A stretch of 16,511 nucleotides of DNA from Acholeplasmatales bacterium (GCA_024690445.1 JAILPD010000126.1:1-16511); one strand, 5' to 3'; counted from the first letter of the stretch, positions 7,006-15,192 are shown. Notes: a model not told the origin generated them from the letters alone. A program made the numbers and translations.

Positions 7006-8337
7006 ATGGCTAAGGTAGTTAAGAAAAGTACAACAAAAAGAGTAATGCTTAAGGATATTACACTTGGCGCTACTAATAAGGTAGCTGGCTTTGTTGAATC
7101 TATTAGAAACAAAAAGGCAATGTGCTTTATTGTTTTAAGAGATGTATCTGGAAAGCTTCAAATTACTATTGAAAAGAGTAAGCATCCATCTTGGGAATCT
7201 ATGCTTGCAAGTATCACAACTGATACTGTAATTGAGGCAGTAGGTCCTATTGTAAAGAGTGAATATGTAAAATTAAATGGTATGGAAATGTATCCTGATA
7301 AGATTAAGATTATTTCATCTATTGCAGAACCATCTCCAATTGTAGCTCCAAAGGGAGAAGAAACTAATATTGATTTAAGAATCGATTATAGATGGATTGA
7401 TTTAAGAACTGATAAGAATACATTAATGTTTAAGACTCAATCATGTTTTGTAAATGCATGTAGAGAATTCTTACTAAACGAAGATTTCATTGAAATTCAT
7501 TCACCAAAGCTAATTGGTGCTGAATCTGAATCTGGTGCTGGTGTATTTAAGGTAGATTATTTTGATAGAAATGCTTATTTAGCTCAATCACCACAATTCT
7601 ATAAGCAAATGGCTATGGCTGCTGGATTTGAAAGAATTTTTGAAACAGGCCCAGTATTTAGAGCTGAGAAGTTCGCATCTAGAAAGCACGCAACTGAATT
7701 TACAGGCTTTGATTTAGAATTTTCATATATTAATTCTTATAAGGATGTTATGCGTATGGAAGAAAGAATGCTTAATTATGCCTTAAAGAAAGTAAAGAAG
7801 ATGTATGGCAAGCAAATTAAAGATACATTTGGTATTGATGTAATTGTACCAAAACTTCCATTCCCAGTAATGGATTTACATGATGTATATGATGAATTAG
7901 AAAAGAGATATGGCTATAAGGTACCTGAATCTGAAAAGGGTGACTTAACTACTGAAGGAGAAAGATTAGTAGAAAAGTTATCTAAGGATATGTTTGGTCA
8001 TGAATTCTTATTCATTACAGGCTATGCAAAAGAATGCAGAGCATTCTATCATATGAGAGATAAAAATGGTGTACCTTGTGGATATGACCTAATTTGGAAG
8101 GGCTGTGAAATCACAACAGGTGCCCAACGTGAGCATAGATATGAAGTATTGCTAGAGCAATGCAAGGAGAAGGGCTTAGAAGAAGATGTTAAGTTCTATC
8201 TAGACTTCTTCAAGTATGGTTGTCCTCCTCATGGTGGATTTGGTATTGGTGTAGATAGAATCACAATGATTTTATTTAACGAAGGTATTAAGGACGCTAT
8301 GTTCATCTTCCGTGGACCAGATAGATTAAATCCATAA
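7006..8337 (+). CDS. aspS: Aspartyl-tRNA synthetase, archaeal/eukaryotic type
   Basis: A 443-residue class II synthetase. An N-terminal OB fold for anticodon binding covers about 18-105 (VAGFVESIRN, FIVLRDVSGKLQI). Catalytic motifs are YRWIDLRT (129-136), GAESESGAGVFKV (171-183), QSPQFYKQ (194-201), motif 2 ETGPVFRAEKFASRKHATEF (213-232) and motif 3 GGFGIGVDR (410-418), with the AspRS-type end RLNP. Typical bacterial AspRS has about 590 residues with a GAD insertion between motifs 2 and 3; that domain is absent here, and the sequence follows the archaeal-type AspS2 pattern. AsnRS is the alternative, but the SESGAGVF segment and C-terminal end favour Asp. Whether it also charges tRNA-Asn cannot be decided, because the OB-fold positions used for that do not match either class cleanly. 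AGGAGG precedes the ATG by 8 nt. Confidence 0.93.
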   Translation: MAKVVKKSTTKRVMLKDITLGATNKVAGFVESIRNKKAMCFIVLRDVSGKLQITIEKSKHPSWESMLASITTDTVIEAVGPIVKSEYVKLNGMEMYPDKIKIISSIAEPSPIVAPKGEETNIDLRIDYRWIDLRTDKNTLMFKTQSCFVNACREFLLNEDFIEIHSPKLIGAESESGAGVFKVDYFDRNAYLAQSPQFYKQMAMAAGFERIFETGPVFRAEKFASRKHATEFTGFDLEFSYINSYKDVMRMEERMLNYALKKVKKMYGKQIKDTFGIDVIVPKLPFPVMDLHDVYDELEKRYGYKVPESEKGDLTTEGERLVEKLSKDMFGHEFLFITGYAKECRAFYHMRDKNGVPCGYDLIWKGCEITTGAQREHRYEVLLEQCKEKGLEEDVKFYLDFFKYGCPPHGGFGIGVDRITMILFNEGIKDAMFIFRGPDRLNP

Positions 8338-8349
8338 TTTATTGAATTT

Positions 8350-8391
8350 AAAGAGATGCTTTGATTAATCTTAGCATCTCTTTCTTTTTCT
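8350..8391 (+). terminator. Intrinsic terminator after hisS-aspS
   Basis: AAAGAGATGCT (8350-8360) and AGCATCTCTTT (8373-8383) form an 11-bp stem around a 12-nt loop, followed by a T-rich run, 12 nt after the aspS stop codon. Confidence 0.9.
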
Positions 8392-8420
8392 CAATTAAAA
8401 TATTAATTTTATCAAATTAA

Positions 8421-8455
8421 TTGCCCTTTTATTAATAGTGTTTTTATGTTAAAAT
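8421..8455 (+). promoter_or_regulatory. Candidate promoter of the nusB-recN operon
   Basis: Two overlapping readings are possible. One is TTGCCC (8421-8426) with an 18-nt spacer to TATGTT (8445-8450). The other is TTTTAT (8427-8432) with 17 nt to TAAAAT (8450-8455). Neither is strong, but a promoter is expected between the aspS terminator and nusB. Confidence 0.4.
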
Positions 8456-8480
8456 AAATGGGTGAAAGTTAGGTGTTACT

Positions 8481-8918
8481 ATGGAAGAAAATAAATTAGA
8501 TAAAAGATCAATAGCTAGAATTCAAGCTATGAAAATTATATATATTGCCGACTTCAATGGTATTAGTATTGATTCATCACTTACAATGGGTAAAAGTGGC
8601 TTTTTTAATGATAACATTGCAGGTGAGGATGAAATATCACCTGAAACAATTGAATTATTAAATTATGTAACTTCTAATTTAGAAAAGATTGATTCAATTA
8701 TAAAAGAGACAATTACAAATTATTCTATTGATAGATTAAATTTAGTAGATAAGGCTATTATTAGAGTAGCTACAGGTGAAATGATGCTAAATAAGCTTGA
8801 TAAGAGAATTATCATTAATGAGGCATTAGAAATAACAAAGTTATATTCAGATCAAGGAGATCATAAGGCAACATCTTTTAATAATAGATTGCTTGATAAT
8901 ATAAGTAAGAAAATTTAG
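8481..8918 (+). CDS. nusB: Transcription antitermination factor NusB
   Basis: A 145-residue all-helical protein which, with NusE (S10), binds boxA RNA to support antitermination of rRNA operons. The N-terminal SIARIQAMKIIY (10-21) corresponds to the family's opening helix. The C-terminal half carries the usual pattern DRLNLVDKAIIRVATGEM, then IIINEALEITKLYSD, then SFNNRLLDNI. The ribosome binding site (GTTAGGTG) is weak. It heads a five-gene unit; xseA follows after 11 nt. The first 60 residues are divergent, as is common in this family. Confidence 0.93.
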   Translation: MEENKLDKRSIARIQAMKIIYIADFNGISIDSSLTMGKSGFFNDNIAGEDEISPETIELLNYVTSNLEKIDSIIKETITNYSIDRLNLVDKAIIRVATGEMMLNKLDKRIIINEALEITKLYSDQGDHKATSFNNRLLDNISKKI

Positions 8919-8929
8919 GAAGTATATTT

Positions 8930-10144
8930 ATGAGTGAGGAACGTTATTTAACTGTTACAGCTTTAACTAAATATATTAAATATAAATTTGACCATGACCA
9001 CCATCTTGAGGAAGTTTTGCTTGAAGGTGAGATTTCTAATTTCAAGCACAATTCTCGTGGTCATTTTTATTTTACACTTAAGGATGAGACATCACAGATT
9101 TCAGCTACCATGTTTGCAAGCTATGCATCAAAGGTTAAATTTGAACCTGAAAATGGTATGAAGGTATTTGTTAAGGGTAAGGTTACAGTATATGAACCAT
9201 CAGGTACTTATCAAATAAATGTCACTGAAATAAAAAATGATGGCATTGGTGATTTATATTTAGCTTATGAAAAGCTAAAGAAGGAGCTAGCTGAAAAAGG
9301 CTTATTTAATCCAGAACATAAGCTTCAATTACCTCGTTTTCCAAAAACTATTGGTGTAATTACATCTCCAACAGGCGCGGCTATTAGAGATATTATTAAT
9401 ACAATATCTAGAAGATATCCATTATGCCAGGTTATTTTATATCCAGCAATAGTACAAGGTGATGATGCTAAAGATAATATCGTAGCCCAAATTAAAAAGG
9501 CTAATTTCGATAATTATTGTGATGTTTTAATTGTTGGTCGAGGTGGAGGCTCAATTGAGGACTTATGGGCATTTAATGAGCCTATTGTTGCCTATGCCAT
9601 TTACGATAGTCAAATTCCTATTATATCAGCTGTAGGTCATGAAATAGATTTTACAATCGCTGATTTTGTATCTGATAAGAGAGCGGCAACCCCAACAGCG
9701 GCTGCGGAGCTTGCAACACCTGATATTAATGTATTAAGAGAAAATATTAAATATGATTTAAATCAAATCATTAAAAGAATTAAATATATTTTTGATGAAA
9801 GAAAAATGTATTTAGCTAATTTAGATAAAAGATTAGAAGCTTTAAATCCAGCTAATTCATTAAAGCATAAAAGAGAAATCTTAGAAGGAGATTTAATGAG
9901 ATTAAATATGCTTATTAATCAAATATTAACTTCTAAGAAACATCGATTTGAATTATTACAAAAGGAATTAGATTCAAAAAATCCGCTTGCTATAATGGAG
10001 CGTGGTTATTCAATTAGTGAATCTAATGGCAAAATCGTAACATCTATAAAAGATGTAAAGCAAGATTCAATTATGGAAACAAAACTAATTGATGGTAGTA
10101 TCGTAAGTAAGATTTTGGAGGTCAAGGAAAATGGAAAGCAATAA
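8930..10144 (+). CDS. xseA: Exodeoxyribonuclease VII large subunit
   Basis: A 404-residue catalytic subunit of the single-strand-specific exonuclease ExoVII, used in mismatch repair and processing of damaged DNA. An N-terminal OB fold covers about 1-105 (YLTVTALTKYIKYKF, then EGEISNFKHNSRGHFYFTLKD). The catalytic core contains KTIGVITSPTGAAIRDI and GRGGGSIEDLWAFNE (203-217), then SAVGHEIDFTIADFVSDKRA and TPTAAAE. The last 130 residues are the long helical region that binds XseB. Length is normal to slightly short. Its last 14 nt overlap xseB, suggesting translational coupling and balanced subunit supply. The usual folD between nusB and xseA is absent. Confidence 0.96.
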   Translation: MSEERYLTVTALTKYIKYKFDHDHHLEEVLLEGEISNFKHNSRGHFYFTLKDETSQISATMFASYASKVKFEPENGMKVFVKGKVTVYEPSGTYQINVTEIKNDGIGDLYLAYEKLKKELAEKGLFNPEHKLQLPRFPKTIGVITSPTGAAIRDIINTISRRYPLCQVILYPAIVQGDDAKDNIVAQIKKANFDNYCDVLIVGRGGGSIEDLWAFNEPIVAYAIYDSQIPIISAVGHEIDFTIADFVSDKRAATPTAAAELATPDINVLRENIKYDLNQIIKRIKYIFDERKMYLANLDKRLEALNPANSLKHKREILEGDLMRLNMLINQILTSKKHRFELLQKELDSKNPLAIMERGYSISESNGKIVTSIKDVKQDSIMETKLIDGSIVSKILEVKENGKQ

Positions 10145-10355
10145 AACTTTTGAAGAGTGCTTAACAGAATTAGAGGCAATTTTAAAATCATTAGAAAATA
10201 GAGAAATAACATTAGAAGAAGCTGTTAAAGGATATACACAAGGCTTAGAATTATCTAAGAAGTGCTTTGAAATATTAAATTCAAATGAAAAACTTGTTGT
10301 ATCTAAGATGACTGAATCAGGCTTAGAGGCCTTTAATACAGATTTAAATAATTAA
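10131..10355 (+). CDS. xseB: Exodeoxyribonuclease VII small subunit
   Basis: A 74-residue helical-hairpin protein of normal family length that coats the XseA C-terminal helices. TFEECLTELEAILKSLEN (5-22), then the ITLEEAVKGYTQGLELSKKC segment, is the family pattern. GGAGG lies in the last codons of xseA. The start of tlyA follows one base after the stop codon. Confidence 0.95.
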   Translation: MESNKTFEECLTELEAILKSLENREITLEEAVKGYTQGLELSKKCFEILNSNEKLVVSKMTESGLEAFNTDLNN

Positions 10356-10356
10356 T

Positions 10357-11130
10357 ATGAGATTAGATTTATATTTAGTAGAAAATAATTATTTTGAATC
10401 TAGAAATAAGGCTAAAGCCGAAATAGAAAATGGTAATGTAATAGTAAATGGGAAGAAGATATTAAAAAGCTCATTTGATGTATCTGATTCTGATTCTATT
10501 GAAATTACAGATGATATTTGTCCATTTGTTTCTCGTGGCGGCTATAAGCTAGATTATGCAATTAAAGAATTTAATTTAGATTTTAATGGTAAGACTGTAT
10601 TAGATATTGGTGCTTCAACAGGAGGCTTTACTGATTGTAGCTTACAACATGGGGCAAGCTTAGTATATTCAGTTGATGTAGGTTCAAACCAATTACATCA
10701 AAGTCTAAGAGAAAATAAGAAAGTTATTTCTTTAGAAAATACTAATATCTTAGATGCTAAAAATATTCCATATACTGATTTTATTGTTATGGATGTATCA
10801 TTTGTAAGTATTGAATATTTATTGCCTGGAATTGAAAAATATATTAAAGATGATAATTCATTTATATGTTTAATTAAACCGCAATTTGAGGTTGGTAAAA
10901 TGAATTTAAAGGGCGGAATAGTAAAAGATAGAACTAGCTATTTGAAAGTATTAGAAAACGTTAATGATGCCCTTGCATCATATAATTTAGGTATTTCTAA
11001 ATTAATATTATCTCCAATCTTAGGTGGTTCTGGTAATAAAGAATTTTTAGCTTTAATAAAAAGAAATGTTAAAACAAATATTAATTTTATTTCATTTTTA
11101 GGAAGTGTTTTAAATGATAAGAGAGCTTAG
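10357..11130 (+). CDS. tlyA: TlyA-family 16S/23S rRNA 2'-O-methyltransferase
   Basis: A 257-residue two-domain protein. An S4 RNA-binding domain (1-60: MRLDLYLVENNYFESRNKA, then GNVIVNGK) is followed by PFVSRGGYKL (56-65), the conserved linker. An FtsJ-like SAM domain then has motif I VLDIGASTGGFTDCSL (81-96), followed by VMDVSFVSIEYLLP and IKPQFEVGK. Family members methylate ribose 2'-OH groups in rRNA. It starts one base after xseB and its last 17 nt overlap recN. In most Firmicutes ispA and dxs precede tlyA here and argR follows it; all three are missing. Confidence 0.93.
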   Translation: MRLDLYLVENNYFESRNKAKAEIENGNVIVNGKKILKSSFDVSDSDSIEITDDICPFVSRGGYKLDYAIKEFNLDFNGKTVLDIGASTGGFTDCSLQHGASLVYSVDVGSNQLHQSLRENKKVISLENTNILDAKNIPYTDFIVMDVSFVSIEYLLPGIEKYIKDDNSFICLIKPQFEVGKMNLKGGIVKDRTSYLKVLENVNDALASYNLGISKLILSPILGGSGNKEFLALIKRNVKTNINFISFLGSVLNDKRA

Positions 11131-12787
11131 TGTAAAGGACTTTGCTATAATTGAAGATTTAAATATTAATTTTAATGAAGGAATGACAGTCCTAACAGGT
11201 GAAACTGGTGCGGGTAAATCATTAATCATTGATACTATTTCTTTATTATTAGGTCAAAGAGCTGATTCTGATATGATTAGATATGGAAAATCTAAGGCAA
11301 TAGTATCGGGTTTATTTGATTATAATGAAGCCTTAAATGATTTATTTGATTCTTTATCAATTCCTAAAAATAATATTATTAAAATAGTAAGGGAAATAAC
11401 TGAATCAAGAAATGCTATTAAAGTAAATGATATAAATATTACTTTAACATCATTAAAACAAATAGCTAAAAGATTAGCTGATATTCATGTTCAAAATGAT
11501 ACATATAAGTTATTTAATCAAGAAGAATATTTATCATTTTTAGACCCTAAAAGTGATAAGAATTTTGATAAGCTAATAGATTCATATATTAAATCATTAT
11601 ATGATTATAATAATGCTTATTCTATAGTAGATAAAATAAAGAAAACTCAAAAGAGTGCAACTGAAAAACTAGATTTCTTAAAATATGAAAAAGAAGAAAT
11701 AGAGAGCCTAGATTTATATTTAGGTATAGATGAAGAATTAAATGAAAAGGTTGCTAGATTATCTAATTTTGATAAGATATCAAATTCATTAAATTTAGCA
11801 TATGAATCATTAAATGGTGAGATGTCATCTATTGATAGTTTATATGATGCCGCTAAGAGTTTAGAAAATATTTCTGAATATGATAAAGATTATTCAGATA
11901 TGGCATCTAAGCTATTAGACTCATATTATATTTCATCTGAAATAAAAGATAATATAGCTAAAGCTATAAGAGGTTTAGATTTTGATCAAGATGAATTAAA
12001 TTTAGCTATAGAAAAACTAAATGAAATAAATAAGGCTAAAGATAAATATAAAATGAGTGTAGAAGAATTATTAAAGCATTTAGAAGAAATTACACTTGAA
12101 ATTGATATGGCCTTAAACTATGATGAGGTTTTAAAAGAAAAAGAAGATGAACTTAAGAAGGCTTATGAAAAATTAAAAAATAATTCTATTAAGCTTACTG
12201 AATTTAGAAAGAAAAAAGCTTTAGAATTATCTAAAGCAATCGTAGCTCAATGTAAGGATTTGGATTTAGAATCTACTAAATTTGAAGTTAAATTTAATGA
12301 TTGTAATTTTGATGATATTTATAATAAATCTATATTTAATGAAAATGGTGTAGATGTAATAGATTTTTATGTATCATTTAATAGTGGTGAACCTCTACAT
12401 TCAATTTCTAAGGTCGCATCTGGTGGTGAGGCATCTAGAATGATGCTTGCATTTAAGAGTATTTTATTAAATGATAATTCAATATCTTTAGAAGTGTTTG
12501 ATGAAATAGATACTGGTGTATCTGGTAAAACTGCCACTAAGATAGCGAATAAAATGTATAATATCTCAAAGAAGATTCAAGTATTATGTATTACACATTT
12601 ACCTCAGGTAGCGGCTAAAGGTGATAGTCATATCTATATTTTTAAGGATATAGAGGATGGTAGAACTAAAACTAATTTTAAATATTTAGAAAATGAAGAA
12701 AGAGTAGAAGAAATAGCTAAAATGTTATCAGGTGATTCTATATCACTTTATGCATTAGAGCATGCCAAAGAATTACTACAAAAATAA
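11114..12787 (+). CDS. recN: DNA repair ATPase RecN
   Basis: A 557-residue SMC-like ATPase that gathers and tethers broken DNA ends early in double-strand-break repair. Walker A GETGAGKS is at 29-36 after the typical start IRELSVKDFAIIEDL. A long coiled-coil region spans about 150-370 with a central break. The ABC signature VASGGEASRM is at 434-443 and Walker B LEVFDEIDTG at 459-468, followed by THLPQVAAKGDSH. All catalytic motifs are intact and length is normal (about 550-570). The ATG overlaps the end of tlyA. It is the last gene of the nusB operon, and the stop codon runs into the shared terminator. Confidence 0.97.
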   Translation: MIRELSVKDFAIIEDLNINFNEGMTVLTGETGAGKSLIIDTISLLLGQRADSDMIRYGKSKAIVSGLFDYNEALNDLFDSLSIPKNNIIKIVREITESRNAIKVNDINITLTSLKQIAKRLADIHVQNDTYKLFNQEEYLSFLDPKSDKNFDKLIDSYIKSLYDYNNAYSIVDKIKKTQKSATEKLDFLKYEKEEIESLDLYLGIDEELNEKVARLSNFDKISNSLNLAYESLNGEMSSIDSLYDAAKSLENISEYDKDYSDMASKLLDSYYISSEIKDNIAKAIRGLDFDQDELNLAIEKLNEINKAKDKYKMSVEELLKHLEEITLEIDMALNYDEVLKEKEDELKKAYEKLKNNSIKLTEFRKKKALELSKAIVAQCKDLDLESTKFEVKFNDCNFDDIYNKSIFNENGVDVIDFYVSFNSGEPLHSISKVASGGEASRMMLAFKSILLNDNSISLEVFDEIDTGVSGKTATKIANKMYNISKKIQVLCITHLPQVAAKGDSHIYIFKDIEDGRTKTNFKYLENEERVEEIAKMLSGDSISLYALEHAKELLQK

Positions 12788-12808
12788 AAAGCGCTTATGC
12801 GCTTTTTT
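12786..12808. terminator. Bidirectional terminator between recN and the HAD phosphatase gene
   Basis: AAAAAGCGC (12786-12794) pairs with GCGCTTTTT (12799-12807) around a TTAT loop. The T-run after the right arm serves recN and that after the left arm serves the opposite strand. The stop codon of the HAD gene lies in the loop and its last codons form one arm. Confidence 0.92.
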
Positions 12809-13610
12809 CAATTATAAACTTATTTAGGGCTTGTGCAACTCCTGATTCTCTATTAGAACCTGTAATATAATCAGCGATTTCTAAAACTTCAGGGAATGAA
12901 TTTTTCATTGCAACTCCAATTTTTGCCTCTTTAATCATTGGAATATCATTTCCGGCATCTCCAATTGCCATTGTATCATCCATACTGATATTTAAATATT
13001 TAGCTAGTGACTTTAAGGCCTCACCCTTAGATGTTTTCTTTTCTAGGAATTCTAAAAATATTCTAGATGATCTAAGCATTGAGTATTTATTTATAAATTT
13101 AGAATCGACTTGAGTCATAATTCTTGTTATATCTTCATTTTCTCCAACCATCATTGCTTTTAAGAATAACTCATCATCATTAAGTGATACAATATCATGG
13201 ATATTATCTTTAACATGATTAATAGTTGCCTCTACATCAGTATAAGGATTATGCATTGGAGTTATTAATTCACCATCAATTCTAAAGGCATGGAAGAATA
13301 CACCTAATCTTTTTGATTCTTCATATAAATCTTTTACATCATTTCCTTTAATATTAGATGAATAAATGCATTCTAAAGTGCCACAATTGATGATTTTTGC
13401 CCCGTTATAAAGGATAACATAATCATCATTAGTATTTAATCCTAATTCATCTAAAAGTGGTTTTACGCCTGAAATTGGTCTTCCTGTTGCGAGTACAATC
13501 TTTACGCCTAATTCTTTACACTTATTAATAGCTATTTTATTTTCTAATGAAACATTTTTTTCTGGATCAAATAATGTTCCATCTAAATCTATAGTTACTA
13601 TTTTAATCAT
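12795..13610 (-). CDS. Cof-type HAD-superfamily hydrolase (sugar/nucleotide phosphatase-like)
   Basis: A 271-residue phosphatase of the Cof/YidA type. Motif I DLDGT has catalytic Asp8 and Asp10 near the N-terminus, then ATGRP in motif II. A cap domain fills the middle, followed by the C-terminal Mg-binding GDAGNDIPMI and VAMKNSFPEV. Family members hydrolyse sugar phosphates, FMN or similar small phosphoesters; the substrate cannot be assigned. The frame stays open to 13709, but the true start is the ATG at 13608-13610. It has AGGAGT 4 nt upstream, and the family N-terminus (MIKIVTIDLDGT) begins exactly there. The added 33 residues would cross a terminator. It is transcribed against recN, probably by readthrough from the small gene upstream. 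Confidence 0.94.
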   Translation of the reverse strand: MIKIVTIDLDGTLFDPEKNVSLENKIAINKCKELGVKIVLATGRPISGVKPLLDELGLNTNDDYVILYNGAKIINCGTLECIYSSNIKGNDVKDLYEESKRLGVFFHAFRIDGELITPMHNPYTDVEATINHVKDNIHDIVSLNDDELFLKAMMVGENEDITRIMTQVDSKFINKYSMLRSSRIFLEFLEKKTSKGEALKSLAKYLNISMDDTMAIGDAGNDIPMIKEAKIGVAMKNSFPEVLEIADYITGSNRESGVAQALNKFIIEKSA

Positions 13611-13614
13611 AATG

Positions 13615-13620
13615 ACTCCT
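13615..13620 (-). promoter_or_regulatory. Ribosome binding site that fixes the HAD start
   Basis: AGGAGT on the minus strand lies 4 nt before the ATG at 13608-13610. It decides against the longer open frame reaching 13709. Confidence 0.85.
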
Positions 13621-13622
13621 AA

Positions 13623-13650
13623 AATAAAAGCGCCACAATGTGGTGCTTTA
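13623..13650 (-). terminator. Terminator-like hairpin between the small membrane gene and the HAD gene
   Basis: Read on the minus strand, AAAGCACCAC pairs with GTGGCGCTTT across an ATT loop with one A/C mismatch, followed by TTATTTT. It begins a few bases after the stop codon of the small gene and ends just before the HAD ribosome binding site, so it may make HAD expression depend on partial readthrough. Confidence 0.7.
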
Positions 13651-13653
13651 AAA

Positions 13654-13857
13654 TTAATGTAAGATGCTATTGACGATAGCCCAAATAAGAGCGAAAATTG
13701 AACCAGCAATCATGAAGAATGCAATAGTTACAATAATGATTTTACCTGCCTTAGATTTTACAGGGTTATCATATCTGTCTTCCTTTTTAGTATCTACTTC
13801 ATATTTAGATGAAAAGCTGTTTTTGCTTTTCTTCTTTTTATTATTCTTATTAGACAC
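13654..13857 (-). CDS. Small single-helix membrane protein, basic N-terminus, unknown function
   Basis: A 67-residue protein with a disordered, Lys-rich cytoplasmic N-terminus (SNKNNKKKKSKN) and one hydrophobic helix at about residues 40-64. I recognise no named family; it resembles the many short one-helix proteins of Firmicutes. I chose the GTG at 13855-13857 because AGGTGA lies 5 nt before it. A GTG three codons earlier (13864-13866) is part of that same AGGTGA and would have no ribosome binding site of its own. It is divergent from dinB. Confidence 0.65.
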   Translation of the reverse strand: MSNKNNKKKKSKNSFSSKYEVDTKKEDRYDNPVKSKAGKIIIVTIAFFMIAGSIFALIWAIVNSILH

Positions 13858-13861
13858 AATC

Positions 13862-13890
13862 TTCACCTACCAAATAAAAAATGTTATAAT
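13862..13890 (+). promoter_or_regulatory. Candidate dinB promoter
   Basis: TTCACC (13862-13867), 17 nt, then a perfect TATAAT (13885-13890). A second TATAAT at 13909-13914 has no recognisable -35. The -35 proposed here overlaps the ribosome binding site of the divergent small gene. I saw no LexA-type operator. Confidence 0.45.
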
Positions 13891-13943
13891 TTAATCAATC
13901 TCAATTATTATAATATAAAATTTTTAAAAAAGGAAGATGTAAC

Positions 13944-15140
13944 GTGGAAAAAGGTACTAATCATGCAAAAATAATTTTTCATATTGATATGAATGCTTTT
14001 TTCTGTAGCGTTGCTTGTATAAAAAATCCAGAATTAAGAGGAAAGCCTTTCGCAATCGGAAGAGAAAATACGACAAAAGGAGTCTTATCTACCGCATCAT
14101 ATGAGGCTAGAAAATATGGAATTCACAGTGCTATGCCTCAAAATGAGGCAATTAAGCTTTTGCCAAGCTTAATAATTATTCAGCCTAATTTTAAAGATTA
14201 CTCATATTATCATAAAAAGTTTGTTGAACTAATAAAAGAATACACAGATTTAATAGAAGTGGCATCAATTGATGAATTATACGCCGATATGACTTTAGCA
14301 TCTAAAAAGAAACACCCTATTGTTTTAGCTAAAGAAATTCAAGAAAGATTACTTGGTGAATATAAGCTTCCCTGTTCAATAGGTATCGCTCCAACCCTAT
14401 TTTTAGCTAAAATGGGAAGTGACATTAAAAAGCCACTTGGAGTTACTGTAATAAGAAAAAGAGAAATAAGTAAGATATTATATCCTTTATCTGTAAGTGA
14501 TATCTTTGGTATTGGTAAAAAAACATGGCCTAGATTAATAGATAATGGTATTAAGACTATTGGCGATTTTATGAATTTAGATAATAAAGATAAAATCATC
14601 GATTTAGTAGGTAATAATACTTATGAATATGCATATAATGCCTTAATTGGTAAATCTAGTGATATTGTTGAACCAAATAGATATGATGATGCTAAATCAA
14701 TATCTGAATGTGAAACATATGATATTCCAAAAGTAGTGGTTGAAGATTTAGCATTAGAATTGAGAAAGCTTACTAGATCAGTAGTTAATAGAATGAAAAA
14801 ATATAATTATTTTACTAAGACAGTAACTATTACTTTAAGAGATAATCATTTTAATACAATTACAAGGCAAAAAAGTTTAAATGAATATACTGATGACTTA
14901 TATTTTATAAATGATATAGCATTAGAATTATTAGATGATAATTTTATAGATGGAAAAGAATATAGATTATTAGGAGTAGGTGTTTCTAATTTATTAACTA
15001 AGGAAGAAATACCAACTGAGCATAATCTATTTAATATAACTGATAAGTATATTAAAGAAACTGAAATAAATAAGATGATTAAGGAATTCCAAACTAAATA
15101 TGGAGATAAGGCTTTATATATAAAAAAGTTAGAAAAATAG
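13944..15140 (+). CDS. dinB: Y-family DNA polymerase IV
   Basis: A 398-residue translesion polymerase. Palm and fingers: FHIDMNAFFCSV (12-23) contains catalytic Asp15. TTKGVLSTASYEARKYGI (43-60) and HSAMP (61-65) are family hallmarks. SIDELYAD (108-115) supplies Asp110 and Glu111. The thumb helix-hairpin-helix DIFGIGKKTWPRL precedes a little-finger domain of about 150 residues. The usual HIDMDAFF is HIDMNAFF here; the replaced Asp is the second, non-metal-ligand one. A TEHNLF segment near the C-terminus sits where Gram-positive Pol IV carries its clamp-binding QLxLF motif, but is degenerate. The start is GTG, chosen because AGGAAG lies 7 nt upstream and the next start codon falls after the catalytic Asp. 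Confidence 0.95.
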   Translation: MEKGTNHAKIIFHIDMNAFFCSVACIKNPELRGKPFAIGRENTTKGVLSTASYEARKYGIHSAMPQNEAIKLLPSLIIIQPNFKDYSYYHKKFVELIKEYTDLIEVASIDELYADMTLASKKKHPIVLAKEIQERLLGEYKLPCSIGIAPTLFLAKMGSDIKKPLGVTVIRKREISKILYPLSVSDIFGIGKKTWPRLIDNGIKTIGDFMNLDNKDKIIDLVGNNTYEYAYNALIGKSSDIVEPNRYDDAKSISECETYDIPKVVVEDLALELRKLTRSVVNRMKKYNYFTKTVTITLRDNHFNTITRQKSLNEYTDDLYFINDIALELLDDNFIDGKEYRLLGVGVSNLLTKEEIPTEHNLFNITDKYIKETEINKMIKEFQTKYGDKALYIKKLEK

Positions 15141-15141
15141 T

Positions 15142-15170
15142 TTGTTTTTCCTTTTCTCATTTGATAGAAT
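15142..15170 (+). promoter_or_regulatory. Candidate promoter for the second helicase
   Basis: TTGTTT (15142-15147), a 17-nt spacer and TAGAAT (15165-15170), starting directly after the dinB stop codon. It predicts a leader of about 16 nt with GGAGG at 15180-15184. Confidence 0.55.
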
Positions 15171-15192
15171 AAATGAGATTGGAGGTTTTGAT

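Noticed and set aside
13611..13709. A 33-residue N-terminal extension of the HAD protein.
   Set aside because: It crosses a terminator-like hairpin and overlaps the end of the small gene. A strong AGGAGT site and the family N-terminus point to the ATG at 13608-13610.
15156..15177. CTCATTT/AAATGAG hairpin after dinB as a terminator.
   Set aside because: No T-run follows on either strand, and the sequence is better used as the -10 and start region of the next gene.
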